Assembly: GCF_017948405.1 (NCBI RefSeq)
Contig: NZ_CP072844.1
Span: 992,001-1,056,000, forward strand
DNA length: 64,000 nt
Direction of reading: 5' to 3'
Origin: Psychrosphaera aestuarii
GTDB taxonomy: Bacteria > Pseudomonadota > Gammaproteobacteria > Enterobacterales > Alteromonadaceae
Of the stretch, positions 45,608 to 55,602 are shown one piece after another. A program made the position numbers and the translations under genes. The number at the start of each line of letters is the position of its first letter. The first letter of the stretch is position 1. Under the pieces are notes generated by a model that saw only the letters and a list, made by a program, of their open reading frames with translations, was not told the origin of the DNA and searched no databases.

Positions 45608-45863
45608 AATTAATTTCCTTGTTGAATATGATTATATAGTTGTAATTGATAAACTTATACTTAGCAATAAACAACAATTGTGCCACTTGTTAACCATTTG
45701 TTTTTTATGGAAATTACTTTTTCATAATGTGGCCTCGTTGTTAATTTAGCCAATATTTGGGTGTTTATTATAAGTTTTAAGTTATTACGCTAAGTTGGGA
45801 ACACAATACAAATAGTTGAGCTTCGGGCATTGAGCTTTATCTCTCTAATATCAAAGGTTTTTA

Positions 45864-46388
45864 ATGACAACAATTGAATCACTAGCTTTAACGGATGAAC
45901 CATTTATGCGAAGAGCCCTAGCGTTAGCCGCGCAGGCAGAAGCTATGGGAGAAATTCCTGTTGGGGCGGTTCTTGTTAAGGATGGACAAATTATTGCTGA
46001 GGGTTTTAACCAAGCTATTACCTTAAGTGATCCTAGCGCTCACGCAGAAGTCATGGCACTAAGGGCCGCGGGTACGAGTGAATCAAATTACAGATTAGTA
46101 AACACGACACTTTACGTCACGCTTGAGCCTTGTGTTATGTGCTCTGGAGCTATGGTACATGCTCGTGTCGAGCGACTTGTCTACGGTGCTAGTGATTATA
46201 AAACAGGTGCTGTTGAAAGTGTCATGCGCTTATTAGAACACGATAGTCATAATCATAAAGTACAGTACGTTGGTGGTGTTTTGCAGCAAGAGTGTAGCGA
46301 AATGTTATCTGCTTTTTTTAAGCGGCGCCGAGAGGAAAAAAAGAAACTTAAGGCCATACAAACCAAACAGCTAGAGAATGATGGCTAG
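45864..46388 (+). CDS. tadA: tRNA-specific adenosine-34 deaminase
   Basis: A 174-residue zinc deaminase that converts A34 to inosine in tRNA-Arg(ACG), an essential step for decoding. Zinc and catalytic residues are His60 and Glu62 in HAEVMALR, and Cys90 and Cys93 in PCVMCSGAM. A C-terminal basic helix KRRREEKKKLKAI contacts tRNA. Its stop overlaps the stop of a small convergent gene by a few bases. Confidence 0.96.
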   Translation: MTTIESLALTDEPFMRRALALAAQAEAMGEIPVGAVLVKDGQIIAEGFNQAITLSDPSAHAEVMALRAAGTSESNYRLVNTTLYVTLEPCVMCSGAMVHARVERLVYGASDYKTGAVESVMRLLEHDSHNHKVQYVGGVLQQECSEMLSAFFKRRREEKKKLKAIQTKQLENDG

Positions 46389-46549
46389 TCGTTCTCTAGT
46401 TCATGTGCGGCTTCAAAGCTCGTATTAATCTGTTTGATTCGTCTATTCACCAATGCTTTTTTTGTTCCTTTTCTAGCTACTCTTCGTCGAGTTCTGTCCA
46501 TTAGCGCTTTGCTTTTAGTTAATTTAAATGTACGTCTTCGCTTTATCAT
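46385..46549 (-). CDS. Small highly basic protein coupled to mltF
   Basis: A 54-residue frame beginning with ATG 46549, whose first bases overlap the mltF stop codon (ATGA), and ending at 46385. The sequence starts MIKRRRTFKLTKSKALMDRT and continues RRRVARKGTKKALVNRRIKQ; about a third of residues are Arg or Lys. Such a composition suggests nucleic-acid binding or a ribosome-associated role, but no family is recognised. The start overlap with mltF argues that it is translated. Confidence 0.55.
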   Translation of the reverse strand: MIKRRRTFKLTKSKALMDRTRRRVARKGTKKALVNRRIKQINTSFEAAHELEND

Positions 46550-48021
46550 TTTAATCCCTGTGAAATTTTATTCGGTACATCGTTATCTACAAGTTCTTTT
46601 TGTTGTTCTATTTTTTGTTCAATTAACTGTTGTTGAATGGCTTGATCTTCAATCCAGTTTAATGTGTCGTAGTAACGTCTTATATTTGATACGTAGGTAA
46701 CGGCTTCATCGCCTCGCGCAAAACCATACCGTGTCGTCTTATAATACTTTTTTTGGCGTAGTTTAGGTAGGTGTTGTTTCACATCTACCCATTTATCTGG
46801 ATCCCCACCAAATTTTTCGGTCAAGCGTCGTGCGTCTTGAACGTGGCCCCATCCAATGTTGTACGCTGCTAATGCAAACCATGGCCTTTCTGATTCGTTT
46901 ATTCGTTTAGGAATTCTTTGCATTAATAGATTTATATACTTAGCACCGCCACGAATGTTTGACTCTGCATCGAGACGTGACTTAACGCCCATTTGTTTTG
47001 CAGTTGGTTGAGTTAGCATCATAATGCCTCGCACTCCTGTCGGAGACTTGGCTCTTGGGTTCCAATGAGACTCTTGGTAACTTTGTGCTGCTATTAAGCG
47101 CCAATCAATATCACCGGCATACTCTTCAAACCAACTTTTATATTTTGGTAATACATTTTCAATTGCCTTAATAAACAGACGCGTATCTACATAGTTAAAT
47201 GATTCCACGTGACCAAAGTATTTATCATCTAATGCGGTTAATTCACCATTCTGATGAAGCTCACCGAAAAACTCTATTAATGCCGCAAATAGTGAGTCAT
47301 CATTGTCTTGAGGTAACAGCCAATTGAGTGGAACGTCTTTTTTTATAGTAAAAGCCACGCTGATATCTGGGTAGTATCGACGCATTAAGGCCAAACGGTG
47401 ACTATCAGCAATAGTAAAAGAAAACTCTTCAGCCATAAGAGACTCGAGCAATTCAGTCGGATCGGTGTTGTCGATGACATTTAATTGAACGTCGGGGTGT
47501 AATGCGATGGCATCATTCATTACATCTATATGATCTGTGCCATAACCTACAGTTACCGGCTCTTCTAGTTCTTCAAAACTTTTTGGTCGTTCTCGACCTT
47601 GTTTAAAAACTAATTTTTGATCGATAAAAGAGTAGGGGGGCGATAATCGATACTGTTTATCTTTATCACTAATATTAGCCAACCCACCCACGACGATATC
47701 TACTTGCCCAGATGCCAATTTAGGAAGCAATTCGCTGAAGTTGTAGCTTGGAACTAACTCGACATTTACATCTAAGTAATCAGCAAATTTATTAACCAAC
47801 TCGTATTCAAAGCCAGCAGCACCACTTGCGTCTATATAATAACTTGTTGGATCGAATAAAATGCCTACTTTGATTACGCTGTCTTGCTTAATTGTTTGTA
47901 ATTTAGATGTAGAAGACACATCTGCACACCCTGAAAGGTAAACCCAAACACACAACAAAGCTGCGATTATAAATAATGCTTTAGGCGATAACGTAGATGT
48001 TTTGTGTAAAGTTATTGGCAT
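46546..48021 (-). CDS. mltF: Membrane-bound lytic murein transglycosylase F
   Basis: A 491-residue outer-membrane lipoprotein (lipobox LSGCAD, cysteine 32). Residues about 45-270 form an SBP_bac_3-type periplasmic-binding domain, followed by an SLT goose-lysozyme-like catalytic domain with Glu318 in SYQESHWNPRAKSPTG and the GIMMLTQPTAKQMG segment. It cleaves peptidoglycan glycan strands to give 1,6-anhydro-muropeptides. It is divergent from purL, the same order as in many gammaproteobacteria. A small basic gene is translationally coupled downstream. Confidence 0.96.
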   Translation of the reverse strand: MPITLHKTSTLSPKALFIIAALLCVWVYLSGCADVSSTSKLQTIKQDSVIKVGILFDPTSYYIDASGAAGFEYELVNKFADYLDVNVELVPSYNFSELLPKLASGQVDIVVGGLANISDKDKQYRLSPPYSFIDQKLVFKQGRERPKSFEELEEPVTVGYGTDHIDVMNDAIALHPDVQLNVIDNTDPTELLESLMAEEFSFTIADSHRLALMRRYYPDISVAFTIKKDVPLNWLLPQDNDDSLFAALIEFFGELHQNGELTALDDKYFGHVESFNYVDTRLFIKAIENVLPKYKSWFEEYAGDIDWRLIAAQSYQESHWNPRAKSPTGVRGIMMLTQPTAKQMGVKSRLDAESNIRGGAKYINLLMQRIPKRINESERPWFALAAYNIGWGHVQDARRLTEKFGGDPDKWVDVKQHLPKLRQKKYYKTTRYGFARGDEAVTYVSNIRRYYDTLNWIEDQAIQQQLIEQKIEQQKELVDNDVPNKISQGLK

Positions 48022-48167
48022 GCGTATTTTTAGTACCAGGTTATGCGGATGAAAAATAGTTAATTTTTATTGTATTAAACTACCACACAATTCTGTTTAT
48101 TGGTAAAAATTGCGGGTATAATACGGCCCTAATTTCTTTCCTTTCAACATGAATGGTGAATTGGCAT

Positions 48168-51100
48168 ATGTTAATCCTTCGTGGTGCCCCAGCTCTTTCT
48201 GACTTTAGAGTCAACAAGTTACTGTCTGCGTTTAAACAGCATGGACTCAGTATTAAAGATATCTATGCGGAGTTTGTCCACTTTACGGACCTTAATTCCG
48301 AATTGTCCGAACCTGAACTAGATAAGCTCAATGCTTTATTAGAATATGGACCCAAAATTCAATCTCATCCACCCAGCGGCTCATTAATTCTAGTAACACC
48401 ACGTCCAGGCACCATTTCCCCTTGGTCCACCAAAGCAACAAATATCGCAAACAATTGCGGTCTCTCAAAAATAAAACGAATCGAACGCGGCCTAGCGTAC
48501 TACATTGAAACTTCCAGCCCTCTAAATGACAACCAAATTCAAATGCTTCGATCAGAGCTTCATGATCGTATGACAGAGTCAGTTTTTGAGTCTTTAGATG
48601 CCGCGAGCGCATTGTTTTATCAAGAGTCGCCAAAACCACTTAAGTCGGTTGATATTTTAACAGGTGGTCGTGATGCATTAAGTAAAGCAAATCATGATAT
48701 GGGCCTCGCGTTGGCAGAAGATGAAATTGACTACTTAGTAGAAAGTTTTACTCGACTTAAGCGTAATCCAAATGACATTGAGCTTTACATGTTTGCCCAA
48801 GCAAATTCTGAGCATTGTCGCCATAAGATTTTTAATGCCGATTGGACAATCGACGGAATAAAGCAGCCCAAATCATTATTTAAAATGATTAAGAACACGT
48901 TTGAACACAATCCAGAATATGTAACATCAGCTTACAAAGATAATGCTGCAGTTATGCATGGTTCTGAGGCGGGGCGATTCTTTGCAAATCCAGAAACTAG
49001 CGCTTATCAATACCATCATGAAAATATTGATATATTAATGAAGGTAGAAACTCACAACCACCCAACTGCTATATCTCCGTACCCGGGCGCAGCAACAGGC
49101 TCTGGCGGCGAGATTCGCGATGAGGGGGCGACGGGCAGAGGCTCAAAACCGAAAGCTGGATTGGTAGGCTTTACCGTTTCAAACCTTCGTATTCCTGGTT
49201 TTGAACAGCCTTGGGAAAAAGACTTTGGCAAGCCTAGCCGTATTGTAAATGCACTCGAAATAATGAAAGAAGGCCCGTTAGGTGGTGCTGCTTTTAATAA
49301 TGAATTTGGTCGACCAAATATCCTCGGTTATTTCAGAACCTATGAAGATAAAGTAAATAGCTTCAACGGCGAAGAAGTGCGCGGTTATCATAAACCAATT
49401 ATGCTTGCCGGTGGATTAGGCAACATTCGTCGTGAACATACTGAAAAAGGTGTAATTCCTGTCGGTGCAAAACTTATTGCACTAGGTGGTCCGGCGATGA
49501 ATATCGGCCTTGGTGGCGGCGCGGCAAGTTCAATGGCTTCAGGTCAATCTAGTGAAGACTTAGACTTTGCTTCGGTGCAACGAGAAAACCCAGAAATGGA
49601 AAGACGTTGCCAAGAAGTTATCGATAAATGTTGGCAGTTAGGTGACAAGAACCCTATTGCATTTATACATGATGTTGGTGCTGGTGGACTCTCTAATGCG
49701 TTCCCTGAGTTAGTAAACGATGGTGAACGAGGCGGTATTTTTGATTTACGCAAAGTGCCGAATGACGAGCCAGGTATGTCGCCACTAGAAATATGGTGTA
49801 ATGAATCTCAGGAACGTTATGTATTGGCTGTTGCGCCGGAAAATTTAGAGCTATTTGAACAGCTTTGCCAGCGAGAACGCGCGCAATACGCTGTAATAGG
49901 TGAGGCGACTGAAGAACGTCATTTAACACTTACCGACGATCACTTTGGCAACAAGCCGGTTGATTTACCGTTAGATGTGTTGTTAGGCAAGGCGCCTAAA
50001 ATGCATCGAGACGTAGAGAGTAAAGCAACTACCGGCAGCGAACTAGACCTAAGTGACGTATCACCTTTGGACGCAGCCGAGCGAATTATGCGTCTACCGA
50101 CCGTAGCGGAAAAAACCTTCTTGATAACAATAGGTGACCGCTCAGTGACGGGTATGGTTTCTCGTGATCAAATGGTTGGGCCATGGCAAGTACCAGTCGC
50201 AGATGTAGGCGTGACCGCGGCTGCGTTAGATAGTTATCATGGTGAAGCAATGTCGATGGGTGAACGAACACCAATCGCACTGTTAAACTATGGTGCGTCG
50301 GCTAGAATGGCGGTGGCGGAGTCTATTACTAACATTGCTGCTGCAGATATCGGTGAGTTAAAGCGCATTAAAATGTCCGCGAACTGGATGGCTGCTGCCG
50401 GTCATCCTGGTGAAGATGCAGGACTATATGAAGCGGTTAAAGCCGTTGGTGAAGAACTATGCCCTGCATTAGATTTAACCATTCCTGTTGGCAAAGACTC
50501 AATGTCTATGAAAACACAATGGCAAGATGAGTCAGGTCAAGACAAGGCGGTTACATCGCCACTGTCATTAGTTATTACTGCGTTTGCACGAGTAGAAGAT
50601 ATTCGTAAGACCTTAACGCCGCAGCTTAGAACGGATAAGGGCGCGACTAAGCTTATAGCGATTGATTTAGGTGCAAAACAAAATCGTTTAGGTGCAAGCT
50701 GTTTGGCACAAGTTTACAATCAGTTAGGTACGGTCGCTCCAGACTTAGATTCACCTGAGTTATTAAAAGGCTTTTTTGATGCGATTCAAGCTTTAAATGC
50801 AGACAACAAATTGTTGGCATATCACGATCGTTCAGATGGTGGTTTATTTGCTACGGTAGCGGAAATGGCCTTTGCTGGTAAAGCAGGCGTTAACATTGCA
50901 CTAGATGGATTAGGGACAGATGCGCTATCAATTCTTTTCTCCGAAGAACTAGGCGCAGTGATACAAATACGAACGACTGATTTAGATGCTGTAATGTCAA
51001 TGTTAGCAGCGCATGGCATGGAAAACTTCAGTCATGTTATTGGTGATGTGAATCAAGACGATAAATTGAACTTTACTTTAAATGGTGAAGCCGTTTTAAA

Positions 51101-52070
51101 TACAACTCGTACGCACTTTAGAACAATATGGGCTGAAACCACTTATCATATGCAATCTCTGCGAGACAACCCAGATTGCGCTCAACAAGAGCATGATGCG
51201 AAGTTTGATGTGGATGATCCGGGTCTAAACGCAAAATTAAGCTTCGATATAAATGAAGACGTTGCAGCGCCAGTTATCGCTAAGTCGGGTGGAAATAGTC
51301 CTCGAGTGGCTATTTTAAGAGAGCAGGGTGTCAATTCACATGTTGAGATGGCTGCTGCATTTAATCGCGCAGGTTTTGAAGCAATAGACGTACACATGAG
51401 TGATTTGCAATCTGGACGCCTATCACTGGACTCATTCAAAGGTTTAGTCGCATGTGGTGGCTTCTCCTATGGTGATGTTTTAGGTGCCGGTGAAGGTTGG
51501 GCGAAGTCGATTTTATTTAATGATGAGTTATCGACGCAATTTAAAAACTTCTTCCATCGCGACGATACTTTCAGTTTAGGTGTGTGTAATGGTTGTCAAA
51601 TGATGTCCAATCTACGTTCGCTTATTCCTGGTTCTGAACATTGGCCACGATTTGTGAAAAACAAATCAGAACGTTTTGAAGCGCGCTTTAGCTTAGTAGA
51701 AATACAAGAATCGCCATCCATTTTGTTTAAAGGTATGGCTGGCTCTAGAATGCCTATTGCTGTTTCTCATGGAGAGGGACGCGCTGAGTTTGTTAATCAA
51801 GACGCGATTACACAAGCAGTTCAATCTGGGACGGTTGCAATGCAATACGTTAATAACCGTGGTGAGAAAACTATTTCTTATCCGGCTAATCCAAATGGTT
51901 CTCCAGAAGGTATAACGTCACTAACTACAGCCGACGGTCGAGTCACTATTATGATGCCTCACCCTGAACGTGTATTTAGAACAACGAGCAATTCTTGGCA
52001 TCCAGACGAGTGGTTAGAAGACAGCCCTTGGATGCGAATGTTTAGAAACGCACGTTTGTGGGTTGGATAG
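48168..52070 (+). CDS. purL: Phosphoribosylformylglycinamidine synthase
   Basis: A 1300-residue single-chain FGAM synthase for purine synthesis. The N-terminal FGAR-AT linker, two AIRS-like halves ([50 protein letters not shown]) and the C-terminal glutaminase with Cys in [12 protein letters not shown] and EARFS...HGEGRAEF are seen. I chose ATG 48168 because the translation [19 protein letters not shown] matches the family start; ATG 48153 would add five residues. There is no clear Shine-Dalgarno for either. Confidence 0.97.
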   Translation: MLILRGAPALSDFRVNKLLSAFKQHGLSIKDIYAEFVHFTDLNSELSEPELDKLNALLEYGPKIQSHPPSGSLILVTPRPGTISPWSTKATNIANNCGLSKIKRIERGLAYYIETSSPLNDNQIQMLRSELHDRMTESVFESLDAASALFYQESPKPLKSVDILTGGRDALSKANHDMGLALAEDEIDYLVESFTRLKRNPNDIELYMFAQANSEHCRHKIFNADWTIDGIKQPKSLFKMIKNTFEHNPEYVTSAYKDNAAVMHGSEAGRFFANPETSAYQYHHENIDILMKVETHNHPTAISPYPGAATGSGGEIRDEGATGRGSKPKAGLVGFTVSNLRIPGFEQPWEKDFGKPSRIVNALEIMKEGPLGGAAFNNEFGRPNILGYFRTYEDKVNSFNGEEVRGYHKPIMLAGGLGNIRREHTEKGVIPVGAKLIALGGPAMNIGLGGGAASSMASGQSSEDLDFASVQRENPEMERRCQEVIDKCWQLGDKNPIAFIHDVGAGGLSNAFPELVNDGERGGIFDLRKVPNDEPGMSPLEIWCNESQERYVLAVAPENLELFEQLCQRERAQYAVIGEATEERHLTLTDDHFGNKPVDLPLDVLLGKAPKMHRDVESKATTGSELDLSDVSPLDAAERIMRLPTVAEKTFLITIGDRSVTGMVSRDQMVGPWQVPVADVGVTAAALDSYHGEAMSMGERTPIALLNYGASARMAVAESITNIAAADIGELKRIKMSANWMAAAGHPGEDAGLYEAVKAVGEELCPALDLTIPVGKDSMSMKTQWQDESGQDKAVTSPLSLVITAFARVEDIRKTLTPQLRTDKGATKLIAIDLGAKQNRLGASCLAQVYNQLGTVAPDLDSPELLKGFFDAIQALNADNKLLAYHDRSDGGLFATVAEMAFAGKAGVNIALDGLGTDALSILFSEELGAVIQIRTTDLDAVMSMLAAHGMENFSHVIGDVNQDDKLNFTLNGEAVLNTTRTHFRTIWAETTYHMQSLRDNPDCAQQEHDAKFDVDDPGLNAKLSFDINEDVAAPVIAKSGGNSPRVAILREQGVNSHVEMAAAFNRAGFEAIDVHMSDLQSGRLSLDSFKGLVACGGFSYGDVLGAGEGWAKSILFNDELSTQFKNFFHRDDTFSLGVCNGCQMMSNLRSLIPGSEHWPRFVKNKSERFEARFSLVEIQESPSILFKGMAGSRMPIAVSHGEGRAEFVNQDAITQAVQSGTVAMQYVNNRGEKTISYPANPNGSPEGITSLTTADGRVTIMMPHPERVFRTTSNSWHPDEWLEDSPWMRMFRNARLWVG

Positions 52071-52116
52071 TCCGGCAATTTATCGCTATAGTGTAAAAAC
52101 TGTAATATAAATGTAT

Positions 52117-52146
52117 AAAAAGCCATCATGTAGATGGCTTTTTTCA
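52117..52146 (+). terminator. Intrinsic terminator of purL
   Basis: AAAAAGCCATC and GATGGCTTTTTT pair around ATGTA with a T run. Confidence 0.85.
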
Positions 52147-52259
52147 TTGAGATAAAAAATAATTTAATTAAATGAAATCTAGACCTTTATAATCAGGTCT
52201 TTAGACGCCATAAAGAGCGTTTATTCTGAATTCCGACAGTGTTAAGGAACGATAGTATT

Positions 52260-53834
52260 TTGACTACCATTAAACAACGTTTAGATGACTTATCTACAAG
52301 TGACTTCACCGGCGCCATCAAAGATATCCAGCGTGGTATTGAACGAGAAACGTTACGCGTATCACCTAATGGTAAAATTTCTCAAAAAGAGCACCCAAAG
52401 TTATTAGGCGCGGCTTTAACTCACCCTTATATTACTACTGACTATTCAGAAGCTTTATTGGAGTTAATTACTCCGCCATCGAATGATATAAATAAAACCT
52501 ACGCGCAACTTCAAGATATTCATCATTTTGTAACAAAGCATATTGGCGATGAGGTTTTATGGCCAATGAGTATGCCTTGCTTTATTGAGCATCAAGATGA
52601 AATCCCACTGGCGTATTACGGTGAGTCTAATATAGGTAAAATGAAACGTACCTATCGTAAAGGATTAAAAAATAGATACGGCTCTATGATGCAGGCCATC
52701 GCGGGCATCCATTACAACTTTTCTTTACCTACTACGTTTTGGCTAGCATACCAAAAGCAACAAGGTTTAACCGGCAGTCTAATGGATTTCCAGTCTGAGC
52801 AATATATGCGAATGGTAAGAAATATTAAAAGGTACGTATGGGTTGTAACTTATCTTTTTGGCGCTTCGCCTGCTATGTGTCGTTCATTTTTAGAAGGTAA
52901 AGGTGAAGCGTTACCATTTGAAACCTTTGGTAAAGGCTCTGTTTATTTACCTCACGCCACGTCGTTAAGAATGAGTGACCTAGGTTACACAAATAGCGAG
53001 CAGTCTGCGTTAAACGTTGAATATGGTTGTTTAAAGGAATACATCACTAAGTTACGACAGGCGATTCGGACAGAGTCGTTAGATTACAAAAAGATAGGTG
53101 TTAAAATTGGTTCGGACTACCAACAGCTAAACCATAATATTTTACAGATAGAAAACGAATTGTATGCACCCGTACGTCCAAAACAAGTGGCTAAGTCTGG
53201 TGAGAAACCAACCGACGCATTGGAAAATCGTGGCATAATGTACGTTGAGTTAAGAGCTCTGGACGTAAATCCGTTTTCACCAGTAGGTATTTCTAAAGAA
53301 CAAATGCGTGTGATTGATGTATTTATGCTTTTTTGCTTATTAACCGAGCAGGACCAGCTAACTGCTGATCAACAAGCCGAGGCAGAGGAAAACCAAGACC
53401 GCATCGTATTAAATGGACGAGCAGAGTCTTTAGATTTAGTTTTAAATGGCACTACAGTTTCACGTCAAGAGTGGTTAACAAATATTTTTGCTGAGCTTAA
53501 ATCTGTGGCGTTATGGTTAGACAAACATATTGGCGGCGATCAGTATACCTTAGCGATAGATCAAATATCAGGCGCCATTACGGATCCTAATAAGACCTTG
53601 TCAGGACAACTCCTCAATACACTTCTAAAAGACGATCTCGATAATGGCTATTACGCTTTATCTTTGGCTGACCGCTATAAACAGCAAAATATAGCGCACC
53701 TTCCTAGCGTATTTAAACCGTCTTTCTTAGTGCAAGAAACTCAAACGTCATGGCAAAAGCAGCAAGACATTGAGGCCAGTGATACCTTGTCGTTTGATGA
53801 GTTTTTAGAAAACTACTTTACTTACCAAACTTAA
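52260..53834 (+). CDS. gshA: Glutamate-cysteine ligase
   Basis: About 524 residues; the gamma-glutamylcysteine synthetase of glutathione synthesis. Family marks include IQRGIERETLRVSPNGKIS, YITTDYSEALLELITPP, SMPCFI and NRGIMYVELRALDVNPFSPVG. No ATG is available at the right place. I propose TTG at 52260 (translation MTTIKQRLDDL), since E. coli gshA also starts with TTG and an AAGGA lies 11 bases upstream; GTG at 52239 is the alternative. A rare start codon may keep expression low. It provides the glutathione that controls the KefB/C-type channel at 2414. Confidence 0.95.
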   Translation: MTTIKQRLDDLSTSDFTGAIKDIQRGIERETLRVSPNGKISQKEHPKLLGAALTHPYITTDYSEALLELITPPSNDINKTYAQLQDIHHFVTKHIGDEVLWPMSMPCFIEHQDEIPLAYYGESNIGKMKRTYRKGLKNRYGSMMQAIAGIHYNFSLPTTFWLAYQKQQGLTGSLMDFQSEQYMRMVRNIKRYVWVVTYLFGASPAMCRSFLEGKGEALPFETFGKGSVYLPHATSLRMSDLGYTNSEQSALNVEYGCLKEYITKLRQAIRTESLDYKKIGVKIGSDYQQLNHNILQIENELYAPVRPKQVAKSGEKPTDALENRGIMYVELRALDVNPFSPVGISKEQMRVIDVFMLFCLLTEQDQLTADQQAEAEENQDRIVLNGRAESLDLVLNGTTVSRQEWLTNIFAELKSVALWLDKHIGGDQYTLAIDQISGAITDPNKTLSGQLLNTLLKDDLDNGYYALSLADRYKQQNIAHLPSVFKPSFLVQETQTSWQKQQDIEASDTLSFDEFLENYFTYQT

Positions 53835-53842
53835 ATTTCAGA

Positions 53843-53927
53843 CAAAAAAAAGCGAGCAAAGGGATATGCTCGCTAAAATAACAACAACTTCCAGGGAATG
53901 AAAAAAACTGCTTTCACTATGTTAGAC
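53843..53927 (-). ncRNA. Putative small RNA 1 (paralogue of the next)
   Basis: On the minus strand, a TTGAAG (53960-53955)/TTTAAA (53936-53931) promoter with 18-base spacing precedes a 5' end near GTCTAAC (53927). The transcript would carry TTCCCTGGAAGTTGTTGTTA and end in a perfect 8-bp hairpin AGCGAGCA...TGCTCGCT followed by eight T (an intrinsic terminator). The same block occurs again at 54075-54155 with a different stem sequence. A 14-codon frame (GTG start after GGAG, MKAVFFIPWKLLLF) overlaps it but is not conserved in the second copy, so I favour a non-coding RNA of about 85 nt. Confidence 0.5.
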
Positions 53928-54074
53928 TCCTTTAAACAAAAAAGTTCTCAGAATCTTCAATTAATTTCAATTTAAACTAAATATCTTTATAACCACATGA
54001 TTTTAGTTAGTATTAAATTTACTCTTTAGTTCACATTATTTTCGGCTTGGACTTTAGCGTGACTAAATCGCAAG

Positions 54075-54155
54075 CAAAAAAAAACGAGTAAATTAAATTT
54101 ACTCGTCAAACTAACAACAAAATTCAGGGAAAAATCTGTTACTGTAATGTTTGAC
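54075..54155 (-). ncRNA. Putative small RNA 2 (paralogue of the previous)
   Basis: On the minus strand, starting near GTCAAAC (54155), the sequence aligns with the first copy: CAG, TTTTTCCCTGAATTTTGTTG, TTA, then a hairpin ACGAGTAAA...TTTACTCGT and nine T. Stem bases differ between copies yet pairing is kept, which is compensatory change. The 5' end overlaps, in antisense, the 5' leader of the lipoprotein gene on the plus strand. A -35/-10 pair is less clear than for copy 1. Confidence 0.45.
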
Positions 54156-54182
54156 AGGTTTCAGCAGGAAAGTTCAATTAAA

Positions 54183-54794
54183 ATGAAAAAAAGTGTCATT
54201 ATTTTAATTTTAATAATGTTAATTAGTGGTTGTGTCACTCCTCAACCAAAAAATATTTCTAACATATGTGAAATTTTCAAAGAAAGAGAAGACTGGTGGG
54301 ACGCTGCTAACGATATGAATGACCGATGGGGAACGCCGATCCATGTCGTTATGGCAATGATGTATCAAGAAAGTTCGTTCAAAGCCGACGCTGCGCCACC
54401 GATGGAATATTTTTTAGGCTTCATACCAATTGGTCGAGCAAGCTCTGCTTACGGATACTCACAAGCAAAAACGGTCACTTGGGATGAGTATGTTAAGGAA
54501 TCAGGCAACTCTTGGAGCAGTCGCTCTGACTTTGATGATGCGATTGATTTTATGGGCTGGTATACAGCAAAAACAAATCGACTAAATAAAGTCTCTAAAT
54601 GGGACGCTAAAAATCAATATTTAAATTATCACGAAGGGTGGGGCGGCTATAAACGCAAAACCTACCGGAAAAAGGCTTGGTTAGTTCGTGTTGCTCAAAA
54701 AGTTGATAATCGAGCCAAACGATATGCTACCCAATTAAGAGGCTGCGAGGATTATTTGAATAGCAGCTGGTTGTGGCGATTGATGTTTCATTGA
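54183..54794 (+). CDS. Lipoprotein with transglycosylase SLT-like domain
   Basis: A 203-residue lipoprotein from ATG 54183 (GGAAA upstream), with signal and lipobox VIILILIMLISGC. The mature part has an SLT-type active region: WGTPIHVVMAMMYQESSFKA, with the candidate catalytic Glu in YQESSF, then SSAYGYSQAKTVTWDEYVKE and FMGWYTAKTNR. It likely cleaves or binds murein at the outer membrane. It is shorter than soluble Slt or MltC and belongs to a small-lipoprotein type seen across gammaproteobacteria. It begins the cell-wall-related region. Confidence 0.8.
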   Translation: MKKSVIILILIMLISGCVTPQPKNISNICEIFKEREDWWDAANDMNDRWGTPIHVVMAMMYQESSFKADAAPPMEYFLGFIPIGRASSAYGYSQAKTVTWDEYVKESGNSWSSRSDFDDAIDFMGWYTAKTNRLNKVSKWDAKNQYLNYHEGWGGYKRKTYRKKAWLVRVAQKVDNRAKRYATQLRGCEDYLNSSWLWRLMFH

Positions 54795-54795
54795 T

Positions 54796-55563
54796 CTAAC
54801 AAAATTCAATATCTGAGGGTTCAAAGAGTTTGAACCCTTTTTTATGGAAGGCTAAGATGCTTTCTTCTGTTGGGTAGCTAAAGTAATTCCCAGCGCTGGT
54901 TTGAGGTTGACCAACAAGTAGCCTTCCACACTCAATAGTTTGAATTGATTTTACTAATTCTGGAATACTTTGCTTATATACATTTAAGACATTCCACCAA
55001 TATGACTTTGAACTTACAAGTTCAATTGGTATGCGAGTAATGATTTGACCGGTATCAATAGAGGCATCGTCAATACTATGGATTGTCGCCCCTATAAGCG
55101 AATCCTTTGGCTTAAATGTTGAATCTAGACTAGATGCTTTTTCTGTATTTAGCATTGCCCAAAATGTCGCCATTACGCCTTTAAATTCAGGTAGTAAGCC
55201 TGAGTGCAAATTTAACACACCAAATTTTGGTAGTTTTATAACTGGTTCCCTCAATATTTTGCCAAAACGGATAGATAAAATAACATCGGGTTTTATTGCG
55301 GAGAGTTGCTCCAAGCCCTTTGGCGTATTGATATTGTCGAGTAATTTGGCAGAGTGAAGAGGACTGTGTTTGAACTCAGGTGACTGTAGTAAATCAGACT
55401 CAAACTGAGCTAACTCTAGCAGCTCTTTTGGTAAATTATTGGTTCCCCCGACTTTACTGGATGTAAAAATGTGCACTTTGTGACTTTCAATAGCTGGTAA
55501 CAACAGGCTTAAGGCATAGTGTGCGGGAACATCTCTATTTGTTAATACAATAATATTTAGCAT
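54796..55563 (-). CDS. Formyltransferase-family protein (Fmt/GART-like)
   Basis: A 255-residue protein with the formyltransferase core: an N-terminal Rossmann start MLNIIVLTNRDVPAHYALSL, KPDVILSIRFGKILREPVI and the active-site-like GVLNLHSGLLPEFKGVMATF with Asn-x-His and a later Asp (SIDDASIDTGQIITRIPI). It lacks the C-terminal OB domain of Fmt, so it is not the tRNA enzyme. It may formylate an amino sugar or another amine using 10-formyltetrahydrofolate. The substrate is unknown. Confidence 0.8.
   Translation of the reverse strand: MLNIIVLTNRDVPAHYALSLLLPAIESHKVHIFTSSKVGGTNNLPKELLELAQFESDLLQSPEFKHSPLHSAKLLDNINTPKGLEQLSAIKPDVILSIRFGKILREPVIKLPKFGVLNLHSGLLPEFKGVMATFWAMLNTEKASSLDSTFKPKDSLIGATIHSIDDASIDTGQIITRIPIELVSSKSYWWNVLNVYKQSIPELVKSIQTIECGRLLVGQPQTSAGNYFSYPTEESILAFHKKGFKLFEPSDIEFC
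54817..54843 (+). terminator. Intrinsic terminator of the lipoprotein gene
   Basis: AGGGTTCAAA and TTTGAACCCT pair around GAG, with six T. It lies in the 3' coding end of the convergent formyltransferase gene. Confidence 0.8.
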
Positions 55564-55602
55564 AGAAAACCTAATTTTGGCTTAGTTCGTTTGAACAAAA
55601 GA

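Noticed and set aside
53881..53925. Leader peptide MKAVFFIPWKLLLF as a small gene
   Set aside because: It has a GTG start after GGAG, but the paralogous block at 54075-54155 lacks a start and keeps the RNA structure instead, so conservation points to RNA rather than peptide.
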